From Heyndrickxia ginsengihumi (lineage in GTDB: Bacteria > Bacillota > Bacilli > Bacillales > Bacillaceae_C), in assembly GCF_011008565.1 (NCBI RefSeq), contig NZ_JAAIWK010000008.1, positions 49,868 through 113,867 of the forward strand: 64,000 nucleotides of DNA, given 5' to 3'. The notes under the pieces were generated by a model that worked only from the letters and a program-made list of their open reading frames with translations, did not search any database and had not been told where the DNA came from. Positions 34,471-45,062 of the stretch are shown one piece after another; positions within the stretch are counted from its first letter, which is position 1, and every line of letters starts with the position of its first letter. A program made the position numbers and the translations under genes.

Positions 34471-37104
34471 TCAAACGGATTTTACCCATTCTTCAACAAA
34501 TTTTAATGCCGATTCGATTTTTTCAGGCTGTTTTCCTCCGGCTTGGGCCATATCTGGACGACCGCCGCCGCCACCACCGCATAAACTTGCCACTTCTTTG
34601 ACAAGCTTGCCAGCATGAAAACCTTTTTCTACTAAATCTTTCGTCACACCAGCGATAATATTCACTTTCTCTCCTTGGGCAGAAGCTAACACAACAATAC
34701 CGCTTGCCAGTTTTTGTTTTAATTCATCTGCCATATTACGAAGTTGGTTCATATCGCTTGCTTGAACTTTTGCGGCAAGAACTTTGATACCATCTATCTC
34801 TTTTACATTATCTAATAAGCTTCCTGCTTCAATATTAGATAATTTAGTAGAAAGTGACTCATTTTCTCTTTGGAGCTCTTTCATTTCCTGTAATAAGCCG
34901 TCTACACGATGAGGAAGTTCTTTTGGTTTTGCTTTTAACTTTTCACTCACTTCTTGCAAGAGGTGAAGCTGATCTTTCATTAATTGATATGCCGCTTCTC
35001 CCGTCACTGCTTCAATACGGCGTGTTCCGGCACCAATGCCTGATTCGGAAACAATTTTAAACAAACCAATTGATGAAGTGTTTGAGACGTGACAGCCGCC
35101 GCATAATTCGAGACTATAATCTCCCATTGAAACTACGCGAACAATCTCACCGTATTTTTCACCGAATAGCGCCATTGCCCCCATCGCTTTTGCCTCATTT
35201 AAATTTTTCAAATCAGTATTTACAGGCAGACTTGCCCAAATTTGTTCATTTACAATTGTCTCTATTTGTTCTAATTCTTCTTGTTTTACTTGACCAAAGT
35301 GTGAAAAGTCAAAACGTAACCGTGTTGGCTCTACTAACGAACCTGCTTGGTTAACATGTGGTCCAAGGACATCTTTTAATGCTTGATGCAATAAATGGGT
35401 AGCTGAATGATTTTTCATTGTTCGATTGCGTTCAGCTTGATTCACTTCTGCATATACTTCTTGTCCTGTTTTCAATACTCCTTCAACAACAACTGCCTGA
35501 TGCAAGTTTTGTCCATTTGGAGCTTTTTGGACATTTTTCACTTCTACTTTCAAGCCTTCAGCCGTTAATGTCCCTTTATCCGCAACCTGTCCACCGCTTT
35601 CTGCATAGAAAGGTGTCTGATCTAAAATAAATTGAATTTCCTCACCAGCATTTGCTGTTTGAACAAGTTCACCATCTTTAAGTATGACTGCTACATGTGC
35701 AGTTGTTTGCAACTGATCATAACCAATAAATGTGCTCTCAACTTTTATTTCTCCGAGAACGCCACCTTGAACATGCATAGAATCAACATCTTGGCGTGCA
35801 TTACGCGCCCGTTCACGTTGATTTTCCATCTCTTTTTCAAAGCCTTCATGATCAACCTTTAAACCTTGTTCCTCTGCATATTCTTCTGTAAGCTCAATCG
35901 GGAAACCGTAAGTATCGTATAAACGGAATGCATCTTCGCCAGCAATCATCTCACTGCCGCTTTCTTTCGCCTTTTTCATAATATGCGAGAGAATTGCCAA
36001 CCCTTCATGTAACGTTTCATGGAAGCGTTCTTCCTCTGTTTTAACAACTTTTTGAATAAAGTCCGCTTTTTCTTTTACCGTTGGATAGTAATCTACCATG
36101 ATTTCAGCAACAACTGGAACGAGTTTATACATAAAAGGCTCATGAATATTGATGGTTTTCGCATAACGAACAGCACGTCTTAATAAGCGTCTTAACACAT
36201 AACCGCGGCCTTCATTAGATGGCAATGCCCCGTCACTGATTGCAAATGCTACTGTTCTAATATGGTCTGCAATGACTTTAAATGCTACATCTTTTTCTTT
36301 ATCTTTTCCATATTGAACACCACTGATTGTTTCCGTTTCGCGGATAATTGGCATGAACAAATCAGTATCAAAATTAGTAGGCACCTCTTGAACAATAGAA
36401 GTCATCCGTTCAAGACCCATTCCCGTATCAATATTCTTCTTAGGAAGCGGAGTATAGCTTCCATCAGGGTTATGGTTAAATTGAGAGAACACTAAATTCC
36501 AAACTTCTAAATAACGCTCATTTTCACCGCCTGGAAATAATTCAGGATCATTTTCATCATCGCCATATTCTGGTCCACGATCATAAAAAATTTCCGTATT
36601 TGGTCCGCTTGGTCCTTCACCGATATCCCAAAAATTATCTTCTAAACGGACAATTCTATCATCTGGAATACCAATTTTATTATGCCATAACTCATATGCT
36701 TCATGATCTTCTGGATGAATTGTAACAGATAATTTTTCTGGCTCAAACCCAATCCACTTCTCGCTCGTTAAAAACTCCCAAGCCCAAGTGATTGCTTCTT
36801 CTTTAAAGTAATCACCTATTGAGAAATTCCCCATCATTTCAAAAAAGGTATGATGGCGTGCTGTTTTTCCTACGTTTTCAATATCATTTGTACGAATTGA
36901 TTTTTGTGCATTCACAATACGTGGATTCTCTGGAATGACCCGTCCATCAAAATATTTTTTTAAAGTTGCTACCCCACTGTTAATCCATAGTAATGAAGGA
37001 TCATCATGAGGAATTAATGAAGCGCTTGGTTCAATTTTGTGGCCTTTTTCTTGGAAAAAATCTAAAAACATTCGGCGAATTTCCGCACCAGTAAGTTTCT
37101 TCAT
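34471..37104 (-). CDS. alaS: Alanyl-tRNA synthetase
   Basis: 877 residues, full length. N-terminal class II catalytic domain ([20 protein letters not shown]; motif 2 [18 protein letters not shown]; motif 3 [10 protein letters not shown]), tRNA-binding middle region, editing domain with the zinc site [11 protein letters not shown] and CGGCHV, coiled coil (about 720-770) and the C-Ala domain with the glycine run [18 protein letters not shown]. Preceded by a T-box leader, so expression responds to uncharged tRNA-Ala. Confidence 0.98.
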   Translation of the reverse strand: MKKLTGAEIRRMFLDFFQEKGHKIEPSASLIPHDDPSLLWINSGVATLKKYFDGRVIPENPRIVNAQKSIRTNDIENVGKTARHHTFFEMMGNFSIGDYFKEEAITWAWEFLTSEKWIGFEPEKLSVTIHPEDHEAYELWHNKIGIPDDRIVRLEDNFWDIGEGPSGPNTEIFYDRGPEYGDDENDPELFPGGENERYLEVWNLVFSQFNHNPDGSYTPLPKKNIDTGMGLERMTSIVQEVPTNFDTDLFMPIIRETETISGVQYGKDKEKDVAFKVIADHIRTVAFAISDGALPSNEGRGYVLRRLLRRAVRYAKTINIHEPFMYKLVPVVAEIMVDYYPTVKEKADFIQKVVKTEEERFHETLHEGLAILSHIMKKAKESGSEMIAGEDAFRLYDTYGFPIELTEEYAEEQGLKVDHEGFEKEMENQRERARNARQDVDSMHVQGGVLGEIKVESTFIGYDQLQTTAHVAVILKDGELVQTANAGEEIQFILDQTPFYAESGGQVADKGTLTAEGLKVEVKNVQKAPNGQNLHQAVVVEGVLKTGQEVYAEVNQAERNRTMKNHSATHLLHQALKDVLGPHVNQAGSLVEPTRLRFDFSHFGQVKQEELEQIETIVNEQIWASLPVNTDLKNLNEAKAMGAMALFGEKYGEIVRVVSMGDYSLELCGGCHVSNTSSIGLFKIVSESGIGAGTRRIEAVTGEAAYQLMKDQLHLLQEVSEKLKAKPKELPHRVDGLLQEMKELQRENESLSTKLSNIEAGSLLDNVKEIDGIKVLAAKVQASDMNQLRNMADELKQKLASGIVVLASAQGEKVNIIAGVTKDLVEKGFHAGKLVKEVASLCGGGGGGRPDMAQAGGKQPEKIESALKFVEEWVKSV

Positions 37105-37252
37105 ATGTATAACCTCCTAATTATTTATACCGAGCTCACATAGTCCAAAAACGTTAATTTTACATTGTAAGCCCTATGTCTACCTTTGCTGGCAAATAAA
37201 TCTTTTGTACCATTTTGCATTCTATCCATAAAAGATAAACCATTTTCTAGAA

Positions 37253-37490
37253 AATAAAAAAAGCCTTCATCCCATATCCAGGGACGAGAGGCTTACTCGC
37301 GGTACCACCCTGATTAAAGGCAAAAAAACTTGCCTTTCACTTGGGTGTCGATAACGGGACAAAACGACAGGGTTTACCTGCACTCAAGACTAGCCTTCTG
37401 TTATCCTTCATTTAGAATTTCTCTCAGCCTAGGAAATTCCTCTCTTGCCGCTGTAAGCGTAAATGGACTATAACATACTCGATCTTTCTA
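37253..37490 (-). promoter_or_regulatory. T-box riboswitch of alaS
   Basis: The T-box sequence AGGGTGGTACCGCG is at 37311-37298 (minus strand). It is followed by the terminator AAGCCTCTCGTCCC / GGGATGAAGGCTT and a T-run (37294-37253). Upstream stem-I elements such as GAGAGAAATTC precede it. The specifier codon was not assigned with certainty. Confidence 0.93.
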
Positions 37491-37531
37491 CGTTTTTCAA
37501 ATATATAACTATAGTCGAATTATAAAAAACA

Positions 37532-38623
37532 TTAATCTAGTTTGTCAACTTGCTTTATACGTTTCATGCGCATAAAATGGTGATGTGCATGTATGATGAC
37601 AACTTTTAATATCACTAATGTCGGCACAGATAAAATCATACCGACTACCCCGCCAACCTCTTCACCAAAAATGAGCGCAATTATAATAAATAATGGATGA
37701 AGATGAAGAGATTTTCCAAATATGAGTGGCGAGAGAATATTTCCCTCAATAAATTCTAAGCCAAAGATGACGATCAATACAAACAGCACCGTTTTTAGCG
37801 AAATCGTCGCCGCGATAATGGAGACAGGAATAGCTCCGATAATAGGACCAAAATATGGAATGACATTCGTAACTCCCATAATAAGGCCAAGGAGAATAGG
37901 GTAACGAATATGAAGGAGCCAAAAAGCAAGCATAGAAATAACACTGATAAACGTGCAGTCTAATAATAACCCTCTAATATATCCTCCCAAAGAGTGATCT
38001 AGGTCTCTAAAAAATTTTAATGCTGGTCGACGCCATTTTTTCGGCGTAAGAGACCAAGCCGTTCTTTTTACTTTTTGAAAGTCCTTCAATAAATAAAAAG
38101 AAATGAACGGGATTACTGCCAGTGCCAAAATAAAGTTAATAAATTTCATTAACGTATTGATAGAATTTGAAACTGTTCTAGTTAACCACAGTTCGAAAAG
38201 TTCAACTCTTTCATCAATTTGGTCTTGTAATCCATCAGGCCAATGTTTTGTTGAAGTTTGTAAATACGTAACACCATCTCGGTAATGATCTGCAAATTCC
38301 GGTATATGCTCTGATAAATCCGTCATTTGTTCAATCATTAATGGAAACCCTCTATAAACACCATAGGCAATTCCACCAAAAAATAATAAATAAATCACGA
38401 TAATCGCAATCCCTCTATGAAATCCTCTTTTATGTAGAAATTCGACAACCGGATGAAGCAAGTAGGCAATAAATGCACCAATTAATAATGGAATACAGGC
38501 AATTAATAATATATGTAAAATCGGCCACCATAACGGCTTTAGTAGCAGCACAACATACAAAATGACAAGTATGAATAATAAAAAACCTAATTTATAAATC
38601 CATTGACCATTCGGCTTATTCAT
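37532..38623 (-). CDS. yrrI: AI-2E family transporter YrrI
   Basis: 363 residues with about eight membrane helices and the family segments FIAYLLHPVVEFLHKRGFHR and GVTNVIPYFGPIIGAIPVS, followed by VGGVVGMILSVPTLVILKV. The family includes autoinducer-2 exporters and Na+/H+ antiporters; the substrate here is unknown. Lies upstream of the alaS T-box. Conserved position. Confidence 0.88.
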   Translation of the reverse strand: MNKPNGQWIYKLGFLLFILVILYVVLLLKPLWWPILHILLIACIPLLIGAFIAYLLHPVVEFLHKRGFHRGIAIIVIYLLFFGGIAYGVYRGFPLMIEQMTDLSEHIPEFADHYRDGVTYLQTSTKHWPDGLQDQIDERVELFELWLTRTVSNSINTLMKFINFILALAVIPFISFYLLKDFQKVKRTAWSLTPKKWRRPALKFFRDLDHSLGGYIRGLLLDCTFISVISMLAFWLLHIRYPILLGLIMGVTNVIPYFGPIIGAIPVSIIAATISLKTVLFVLIVIFGLEFIEGNILSPLIFGKSLHLHPLFIIIALIFGEEVGGVVGMILSVPTLVILKVVIIHAHHHFMRMKRIKQVDKLD

Positions 38624-38735
38624 ATTAAAACCTCCTCACATTAGGTTCTCACAAATGAAAAGGTTTATGAGTTATTTTCTATTTTTTAATCAAGGATGTT
38701 CATTTAAATGGGGGAAATAGTTGCGGAAAACACCT

Positions 38736-38779
38736 AAAAAAAACCACCAATGGATACGATCCATTGATGGTTTTTTTTG
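38736..38779. terminator. Strong hairpin between yrzQ and yrrI
   Basis: AACCACCAATGGAT pairs with ATCCATTGATGGTT with A- and T-runs on both sides. On the minus strand it ends the yrzR-yrzQ transcript. Confidence 0.88.
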
Positions 38780-38780
38780 T

Positions 38781-38912
38781 TTATCGAAGTGCACGTCGCA
38801 TGCGTTTTGTTATTTTTCTTACATTTCTTCCGTTTAACGTACCGTTTTGCGACATAATTGTTGCTGCAATTCCTGCACCAAATCCAAGCATAGTAACGAC
38901 CGTTTTATTCAT
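38781..38912 (-). CDS. yrzQ: YrzQ family (DUF3918) small protein
   Basis: 43 residues: a small hydrophobic, Gly/Ala-rich N-terminal helix (MNKTVVTMLGFGAGIAATIM) and an arginine-rich tail (RKITKRMRRALR). Matches the short YrzQ-type proteins found next to yrrI in Bacillus. ATG at 38910-38912 after GGAAAGGATG. Function unknown. Confidence 0.72.
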   Translation of the reverse strand: MNKTVVTMLGFGAGIAATIMSQNGTLNGRNVRKITKRMRRALR

Positions 38913-38932
38913 ACGATGCGCATCCTTTCCGC

Positions 38933-39118
38933 TTAGCTTAGTTTACGTGTCTCTTCATCAAATAAATCATCTAATGAACTTAATGTCCCATCCTCTTCAA
39001 CTTGATGGGTATGAACAATTCCGTTTGTAACGGACAATTCGATAAAGCAATTCCAGCAATAATATTGATTGACGCCTATTTTTCCAATATCTGTACTTTG
39101 GCAATTTGGACATTTCAT
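38933..39118 (-). CDS. yrzR: Zinc-ribbon small protein YrzR
   Basis: 61 residues: MKCPNCQSTDIGKIG...YYCWNCFIEL gives two Cys-x2-Cys knuckles, a zinc ribbon, then an acidic tail (SSLDDLFDEE). ATG at 39116-39118 preceded by AGGGGTGGCTCATTT. The frame is open further upstream without a ribosome site. Precedes yrzQ by 20 bases. The gap 39119-39478 shows only AT-rich sequence with a CAAAGTTTTAAACTTTG dyad. Confidence 0.75.
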   Translation of the reverse strand: MKCPNCQSTDIGKIGVNQYYCWNCFIELSVTNGIVHTHQVEEDGTLSSLDDLFDEETRKLS

Positions 39119-39478
39119 AAATGAGCCACCCCTCGATTTTTTTCGATGATGGCTCTTTTCTAGGGGAATGTACAATGTATCTTTTCTACTCGAAAAGAAG
39201 CCATCCTTTTTCACCCTATCATCATGGTCCAATTTTTCCCTATATATACATAATAAGAACCAAAATACAAAACAGAAAGCGGAATCGTCACCAAATTATG
39301 CGGTTTTTGCTATATCGAAATCCAAAGTTTTAAACTTTGAACATTCATATTGTCCTCATCTTAGCTGAAAACATGCTACCCAACGTTTCCCAAGTTATGT
39401 TTTTGATGGTACATAGCTAATGAATGAATACCGAACTAATTTAGAAGCAGAATAATTTTTAATAGGGGGGTGAATGGA

Positions 39479-39589
39479 TTGAAAGAAAAAGCAACGAAAA
39501 ATACTAGTATTGAACAACAAAAGCATGATCATGAAACTGAAACAGCTTTTCAAATAAAAGATACAAATCAAACAAAAAAGAAAAAATAA
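39479..39589 (+). CDS. Small charged hypothetical ORF (36 residues)
   Basis: TTG start after AGGGGGGTGAATGGA, 36 codons, ending in a lysine run (QTKKKK). The peptide is very hydrophilic (Lys, Glu, Gln, Thr, His) with no hydrophobic core, as seen in small spore or coat-associated proteins. No family is recognised. The strong Shine-Dalgarno is the main support. Stop lies 52 bases before the DUF2512 gene, same strand. Confidence 0.45.
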   Translation: MKEKATKNTSIEQQKHDHETETAFQIKDTNQTKKKK

Positions 39590-39641
39590 TTAACCGATTT
39601 TGAAGGAGTAAGTATTTCCTCATCTAAGGAGCAAAATCAAA

Positions 39642-40094
39642 GTGGAGAATTCAAAACCATTAGCGATTAAACTGATTGGTAATTTGCTGATTTTGTTTTT
39701 AACTTTAGGCATCGTTTTTGATATGCCTTTTTACAGCATTATGTTGATTACACTCACTTTTGGGCTAATCTCTTACTTTTTAATCGATATTGGGATGCTC
39801 CCAAACATTAATCAATGGTTTACATTTATTTGTGACTTAGGCTTAGCCTTTTCCATTATTTGGGGATTAACGTCGTTTTTTCCCCATAACCATTTATCAA
39901 GTCTATATATATCAATGTTATCAGCTGTGACGATTTCTTTTTTTGAATATTACTTCCACCAATATTTCGCTGCTGCCTTTACAAATACAAATATAGTAAC
40001 TGATAGACATTCAAGACGTTCTTTACAATACCAGTTTGAAACATCGGAAGAAATTGACCCAACTATTCATATGAAAGATGAAGAGGATGTCTAA
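39642..40094 (+). CDS. DUF2512 family membrane protein (YndM-like)
   Basis: 150 residues with four membrane helices (about 8-26, 30-50, 60-80, 85-105) and an acidic cytoplasmic tail. Start GTG at 39642 after AAGGAGCAAAATCAAA. The family is linked to sporulating Bacillus and has no known function. A MITE-like repeat begins 4 bases after the stop codon. Confidence 0.8.
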   Translation: MENSKPLAIKLIGNLLILFLTLGIVFDMPFYSIMLITLTFGLISYFLIDIGMLPNINQWFTFICDLGLAFSIIWGLTSFFPHNHLSSLYISMLSAVTISFFEYYFHQYFAAAFTNTNIVTDRHSRRSLQYQFETSEEIDPTIHMKDEEDV

Positions 40095-40097
40095 AAA

Positions 40098-40282
40098 GAG
40101 GCAAGGACGAAAATACGTTAACAAAATAAAAACCGAATATTGCGCTTCAACCTCGCTCCGGAAATAAACTTCGCTTTCCGCGGGTGGCTGGTGACTCCCG
40201 CATGAGTCTACGTATATTTTCAGAGCTAATTTATGCAATATTCGTTTTTCACTAACCACTTTTTACGTTTTTTCCCTGCCTC
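40098..40282 (-). repeat. MITE-like dispersed repeat, copy 4
   Basis: Outer ends GAGGCAAGGACGAAAA and TTTTTTCCCTGCCTC form imperfect terminal inverted repeats; inner ends CGAATATTGCGC and GCAATATTCG also pair. The core is shortened relative to copy 1 (the middle about 45 bases are missing). Begins right behind the DUF2512 stop. Confidence 0.82.
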
Positions 40283-40296
40283 GCAGATTGAAGACA

Positions 40297-40334
40297 AAAG
40301 GTCTTCCGAACGTTCCTGTTCGGAAGACCTTTTC
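40297..40334. terminator. Strong terminator-like hairpin
   Basis: AAAAGGTCTTCCGAAC pairs with GTTCGGAAGACCTTTT around a 6-nt loop. Probably ends the DUF2512 transcript, now separated from it by the repeat. Confidence 0.85.
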
Positions 40335-40680
40335 CATTTTTAACCATCTTCACATTAGATCGTTTTTGCTATAGTTCAATTTTTATAACATTTTTTTATG
40401 GACAGAAGACCATGCCGTTTTCTTTTTAATTCATGGCAGTAAAAACAAGCATACGTATATGAAAGCAGCAGGCAATTCGATACTCAAAAGGGATTAGAGG
40501 AGTATTGACCGCTTCTATCTCTCGTCGCCATTTCATATTTCAATATTTCTCCTTTTTTATTTCTTCTAAAATTGAGCATCATTTCTTCCGTTTCCTTTTT
40601 GCTGGCTATTCAAAAACAGTCACAATACAGAATAACTTCAAACGCTTCATCGGTTCGAAGAAGCTCCTTCTATCTATCAT

Positions 40681-40727
40681 AAAAAAGCTGCCGACAGAAA
40701 AATAGGGAGTTTTTTCTGTCGGCAGCC
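40681..40727 (-). terminator. Terminator of recD2
   Basis: GGCTGCCGACAGAAAAA pairs with TTTTTCTGTCGGCAGC, then TTTTTTATGATAGATAG on the minus strand. The bases beyond the T-run match those after the holA and yqeM terminators. A small hairpin AGCTTGG/CCAAGCT lies between it and the recD2 stop. The stretch 40335-40680 holds no recognised gene. Confidence 0.85.
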
Positions 40728-40756
40728 TGTGAGCTTGGGTAAATCCAAGCTCGACA

Positions 40757-43144
40757 TTACATAAATTGATATGGTGTTACTTCTTCCATGCCAATCATCG
40801 GGTCAATTGACATATAATTTTTTTCGGTTAAATAAGGAGGCAGCGTTTGCCCGTCTTTTTTCTTATATATCGAAGCTTTTAACTTATCACATAAAGATGT
40901 TTTTCTTTTTTGGTCATCTTCACGTTCAACACCCATGCGAAATGCAGTTTCTTCCCCTAATAATATAAGGATTTTCTTACTTCTCGTTATCGCTGTATAA
41001 AGCAGATTTCTTCTTAGCATCCGGTAATAGCTTTTTACGACCGGCAAAATGACAACGGGAAACTCGCTCCCTTGCGATTTATGAATGGAACAACAATATG
41101 CATGTGTAATTTGGTTAAAATCGGGTCTTGTATAAGTAACCTCAATTCCGTCAAATGAAACAATTAACATATCTTGTTTTTCAGTATTTTCTTTCGCAGT
41201 AAATATCGAAATAATTTCCCCCATATCGCCATTGTACACCTGGGACTCTGGCTGGTTTACCAACTGTAGGACCTTATCACCAATACGAAAAATGATATCG
41301 CCATGTTTAATTTCTTTCCGGGTATGATGTTCATTTGGATTAAAAATTTCTTGCAGCAGCATATTTAAGCGATCAATCCCTGCTGCTCCTCGATACATTG
41401 GAGCAAGAACTTGTATATCTCTTGCTGTATACCCTTTTCTTTTCGCACTCTGAACAACCTTTTCAACCGCTTCAGGAATTTGCTGCGTTGAACAACGGAT
41501 AAAAGAGCGATCTGACTGCTGTTGAACGATCGTTTTAGGAACGATACCATTTTTCACGTCATGAGCGAGCTCAATAATTGATGAACCATCTTTTTGCCTG
41601 TAAATATCTGTTAATCTTACGGTTGGTATTACTTCAGACTTCAGTAAATCCTTCAATACTTGTCCAGGACCGACAGACGGTAGTTGATCTTCATCACCAA
41701 CAAAAATAACTTGTATTTCATCAGGTAATGCCTTTAGTAGCTGGTTCGCGAGCCAAGTATCCACCATTGACATTTCATCTACAATTAATAGTTTCCCTTC
41801 AACTTGTTTGTCATCGTCTATATCTCCATGTTCTTGACCCGTCATCCCTAATAATCTGTGAATCGTTGTAGCAGGCAGCCCTGTCGATTCTGCCATTCTT
41901 TTTGCAGCTCTTCCTGTCGGAGCGGTGAGCAGAATTGGAAACACTTCTTCTTTTTTATAAGAATTTGGATCAAGTGAACAGCCGTGAAGCTCGCCATACA
42001 ATTCAACGATACCTTTAATAACAGTTGTTTTCCCGGTGCCTGGTCCTCCTGTTAAAATCATCATCGGCGACATCAATGCTTTCTGAATCGCTTCTTTTTG
42101 TGATGGGGCATACTCTACCCCAATCCTCTCCTCTAATTCACCTAGTGCTAATAAAAACTCTGATTCAGGAAACTGCTCTTCATACTCTTTTTGCGATAAA
42201 ATTCTTTCTATATTGGAAACAATCCCTTTTTCAGAAAAATAAAGAGAAGGAGTATATACTTTGTTCTCCTCTATCATTACTTTTCCTTCTTCCTGCAGTT
42301 TATTAAGCTCTGCTTCGATCATTTCATTTGTAATTTCAACATTTTGAAATTCTTCTAATAATGCTTTTACATTCTGAATAAGTTCATCGACCAATAGATA
42401 TACATGGCCATTTTGTAAGCTCTCTTGTTCAAGAGTATATTTACAGCCTGCTTGAATCCGATGAGGATGTGAACCACTGATGCCGAGCTTTTTCCCAATT
42501 TCGTCGGCACGTCCAAATCCGATCCCCTCGATGTCCTCAACTAGCTGATATGGATTGTTTTCAATCACTTCCAACGTAAGTTCTTTATAAAATTGATAAA
42601 TACGCATCGAAATTTGCGGCCCAAACCCATATTGATTTAAACCGATCATTACATGCTCCAGTCCTTGATGCTCTCTTAACGTATCATATAATAACTTTGC
42701 TTTATCAGGCGATAACCGTGGTACTTGATCAAGTATAGATGGATTATTTAATATCGCTGAAATCGCATTTTCACCTAAAGTCTCGACAATTCTTTCGGCT
42801 GTTTTTTTGCCGATCCCGTTAAATAATTCACTCGCTAAGTAATCAATGACACCTTGTTTCGTATTGGGCATTTCTTTTTGAAAGCGATTTGCCTGGAATT
42901 GTCTTCCAAATTTTGGATGTTCCTTCATCGCCCCATAAAAAATATAGGTTTCTTCTTCGTGAATTCGCGGAAAATATCCAGTAATAACCGCTTCCTTTTC
43001 GTCCAAATCTAAATTGGTTTCAGCAACACGAATACGAATAACAGAATATAGATTTTGTTCGTTATGAAAAATGGTAATAATATGACGTCCCTTGATAAAT
43101 TTTTCATCCTCTTGAAATAAATCTAACGCACCTTGTTTATCCAT
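40757..43144 (-). CDS. recD2: ATP-dependent RecD-like DNA helicase RecD2
   Basis: 795 residues: N-terminal OB-like domain, helix-hairpin-helix region (FNGIGKKTAERIVETLG, about 105-200), then a superfamily 1B helicase core with Walker A GGPGTGKTT, LLTAPTGRAAKRM, Walker B VDEMSMVD, and ITHAYCCSIHKSQGSEFPVV near the C-terminus. 5'-3' helicase tied to replication-fork upkeep and mismatch repair. ATG at 43142-43144 lies 8 bases after AGGAGG; a GTG three codons earlier falls inside that site. Confidence 0.95.
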   Translation of the reverse strand: MDKQGALDLFQEDEKFIKGRHIITIFHNEQNLYSVIRIRVAETNLDLDEKEAVITGYFPRIHEEETYIFYGAMKEHPKFGRQFQANRFQKEMPNTKQGVIDYLASELFNGIGKKTAERIVETLGENAISAILNNPSILDQVPRLSPDKAKLLYDTLREHQGLEHVMIGLNQYGFGPQISMRIYQFYKELTLEVIENNPYQLVEDIEGIGFGRADEIGKKLGISGSHPHRIQAGCKYTLEQESLQNGHVYLLVDELIQNVKALLEEFQNVEITNEMIEAELNKLQEEGKVMIEENKVYTPSLYFSEKGIVSNIERILSQKEYEEQFPESEFLLALGELEERIGVEYAPSQKEAIQKALMSPMMILTGGPGTGKTTVIKGIVELYGELHGCSLDPNSYKKEEVFPILLTAPTGRAAKRMAESTGLPATTIHRLLGMTGQEHGDIDDDKQVEGKLLIVDEMSMVDTWLANQLLKALPDEIQVIFVGDEDQLPSVGPGQVLKDLLKSEVIPTVRLTDIYRQKDGSSIIELAHDVKNGIVPKTIVQQQSDRSFIRCSTQQIPEAVEKVVQSAKRKGYTARDIQVLAPMYRGAAGIDRLNMLLQEIFNPNEHHTRKEIKHGDIIFRIGDKVLQLVNQPESQVYNGDMGEIISIFTAKENTEKQDMLIVSFDGIEVTYTRPDFNQITHAYCCSIHKSQGSEFPVVILPVVKSYYRMLRRNLLYTAITRSKKILILLGEETAFRMGVEREDDQKRKTSLCDKLKASIYKKKDGQTLPPYLTEKNYMSIDPMIGMEEVTPYQFM

Positions 43145-43183
43145 CTTTACCACCTCCTAAAGAGCAGAGCTTAACATTGCTGA

Positions 43184-43840
43184 TTATTTATCTAATGCAG
43201 AAATCATTTTCATTCCATAACCTGCTAATAAATGATCTGGCTGAATAGCAAGGGCTTTTTCAAAAAAACTTATCGCTTTTTCAGGCTGGTGATAGTAATC
43301 AACATAAATAGCGCCAATATTATAATAAGCGTCTGCATGATTTGGATCATGATCAATCACTTGTTGAAAATATTGCAGCGCTTCTTTATGGAGATTGGCT
43401 TTAACGAGCGCCAAACCAAATTGAAACTTTGCATCAATATCCATTGGATCGAGTTCAACACTTCTTTGAAGATACGGGATCGCAAAACGGGGATTATTCA
43501 TTAACAAAAAGCACATACCGAGCATAAAATATGTGTCCTTATCCTTCATTCCGAGCCGCAAAGCCTTTTCAAAAAATCCTGCTGCCTCTTCATAACGACC
43601 TTCTTTATACTGAATGGTTCCTAAGCTATAATATGGTGCCGGTAACTCCTTTAATTGTAACGCCTTTATGTAAAAATTTTGAGCGCGAGTATATTCTCCA
43701 ACTGCTAAAAGTACGTCACCAAAATGAATATATCCAAGTGGGTCTTGTGGATCTTTCTCTATTAATTCATTAAAGAGCCTTAACGCTTCATCAAATTGCT
43801 TCTGTCGTAAAGCTTCTAAACCTTTTTCGAACTTGTCCAT
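43184..43840 (-). CDS. yrrB: Tetratricopeptide repeat protein YrrB
   Basis: 218 residues made almost entirely of about six 34-residue TPR units (for example ALRLFNELIEKDPQDPLGYI, AGFFEKALRLGMKDKDTYFM, ALQYFQQVIDHDPNHADAYY). A protein-interaction scaffold with no catalytic motif. Conserved between recD2 and mnmA in Bacillus. Confidence 0.9.
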   Translation of the reverse strand: MDKFEKGLEALRQKQFDEALRLFNELIEKDPQDPLGYIHFGDVLLAVGEYTRAQNFYIKALQLKELPAPYYSLGTIQYKEGRYEEAAGFFEKALRLGMKDKDTYFMLGMCFLLMNNPRFAIPYLQRSVELDPMDIDAKFQFGLALVKANLHKEALQYFQQVIDHDPNHADAYYNIGAIYVDYYHQPEKAISFFEKALAIQPDHLLAGYGMKMISALDK

Positions 43841-43890
43841 TTCCGAACACTCCTGATTTTTTAGTATGTAAATTATAGCATAAAACGCTA

Positions 43891-43926
43891 AAAACCTCCT
43901 CCCTATTCAAAGAGAGAAGGCTTTTT
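43891..43926 (-). terminator. Terminator of mnmA
   Basis: AAAAAGCCTTCTCTCT / GGGAGGAGGTTTTTA with a T-run on the minus strand. Confidence 0.8.
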
Positions 43927-43930
43927 ATGA

Positions 43931-45055
<1,125 letters not shown>

Positions 45056-45062
45056 CTACTTT

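Noticed and set aside
40023..40259. 78-codon minus-strand ORF
   Set aside because: Covers repeat copy 4 and the antisense end of the DUF2512 gene; an artefact.
40505..40705. 66-codon plus ORF before the recD2 terminator
   Set aside because: Overlaps the terminator and second-repeat tail; no ribosome site; composition looks random.
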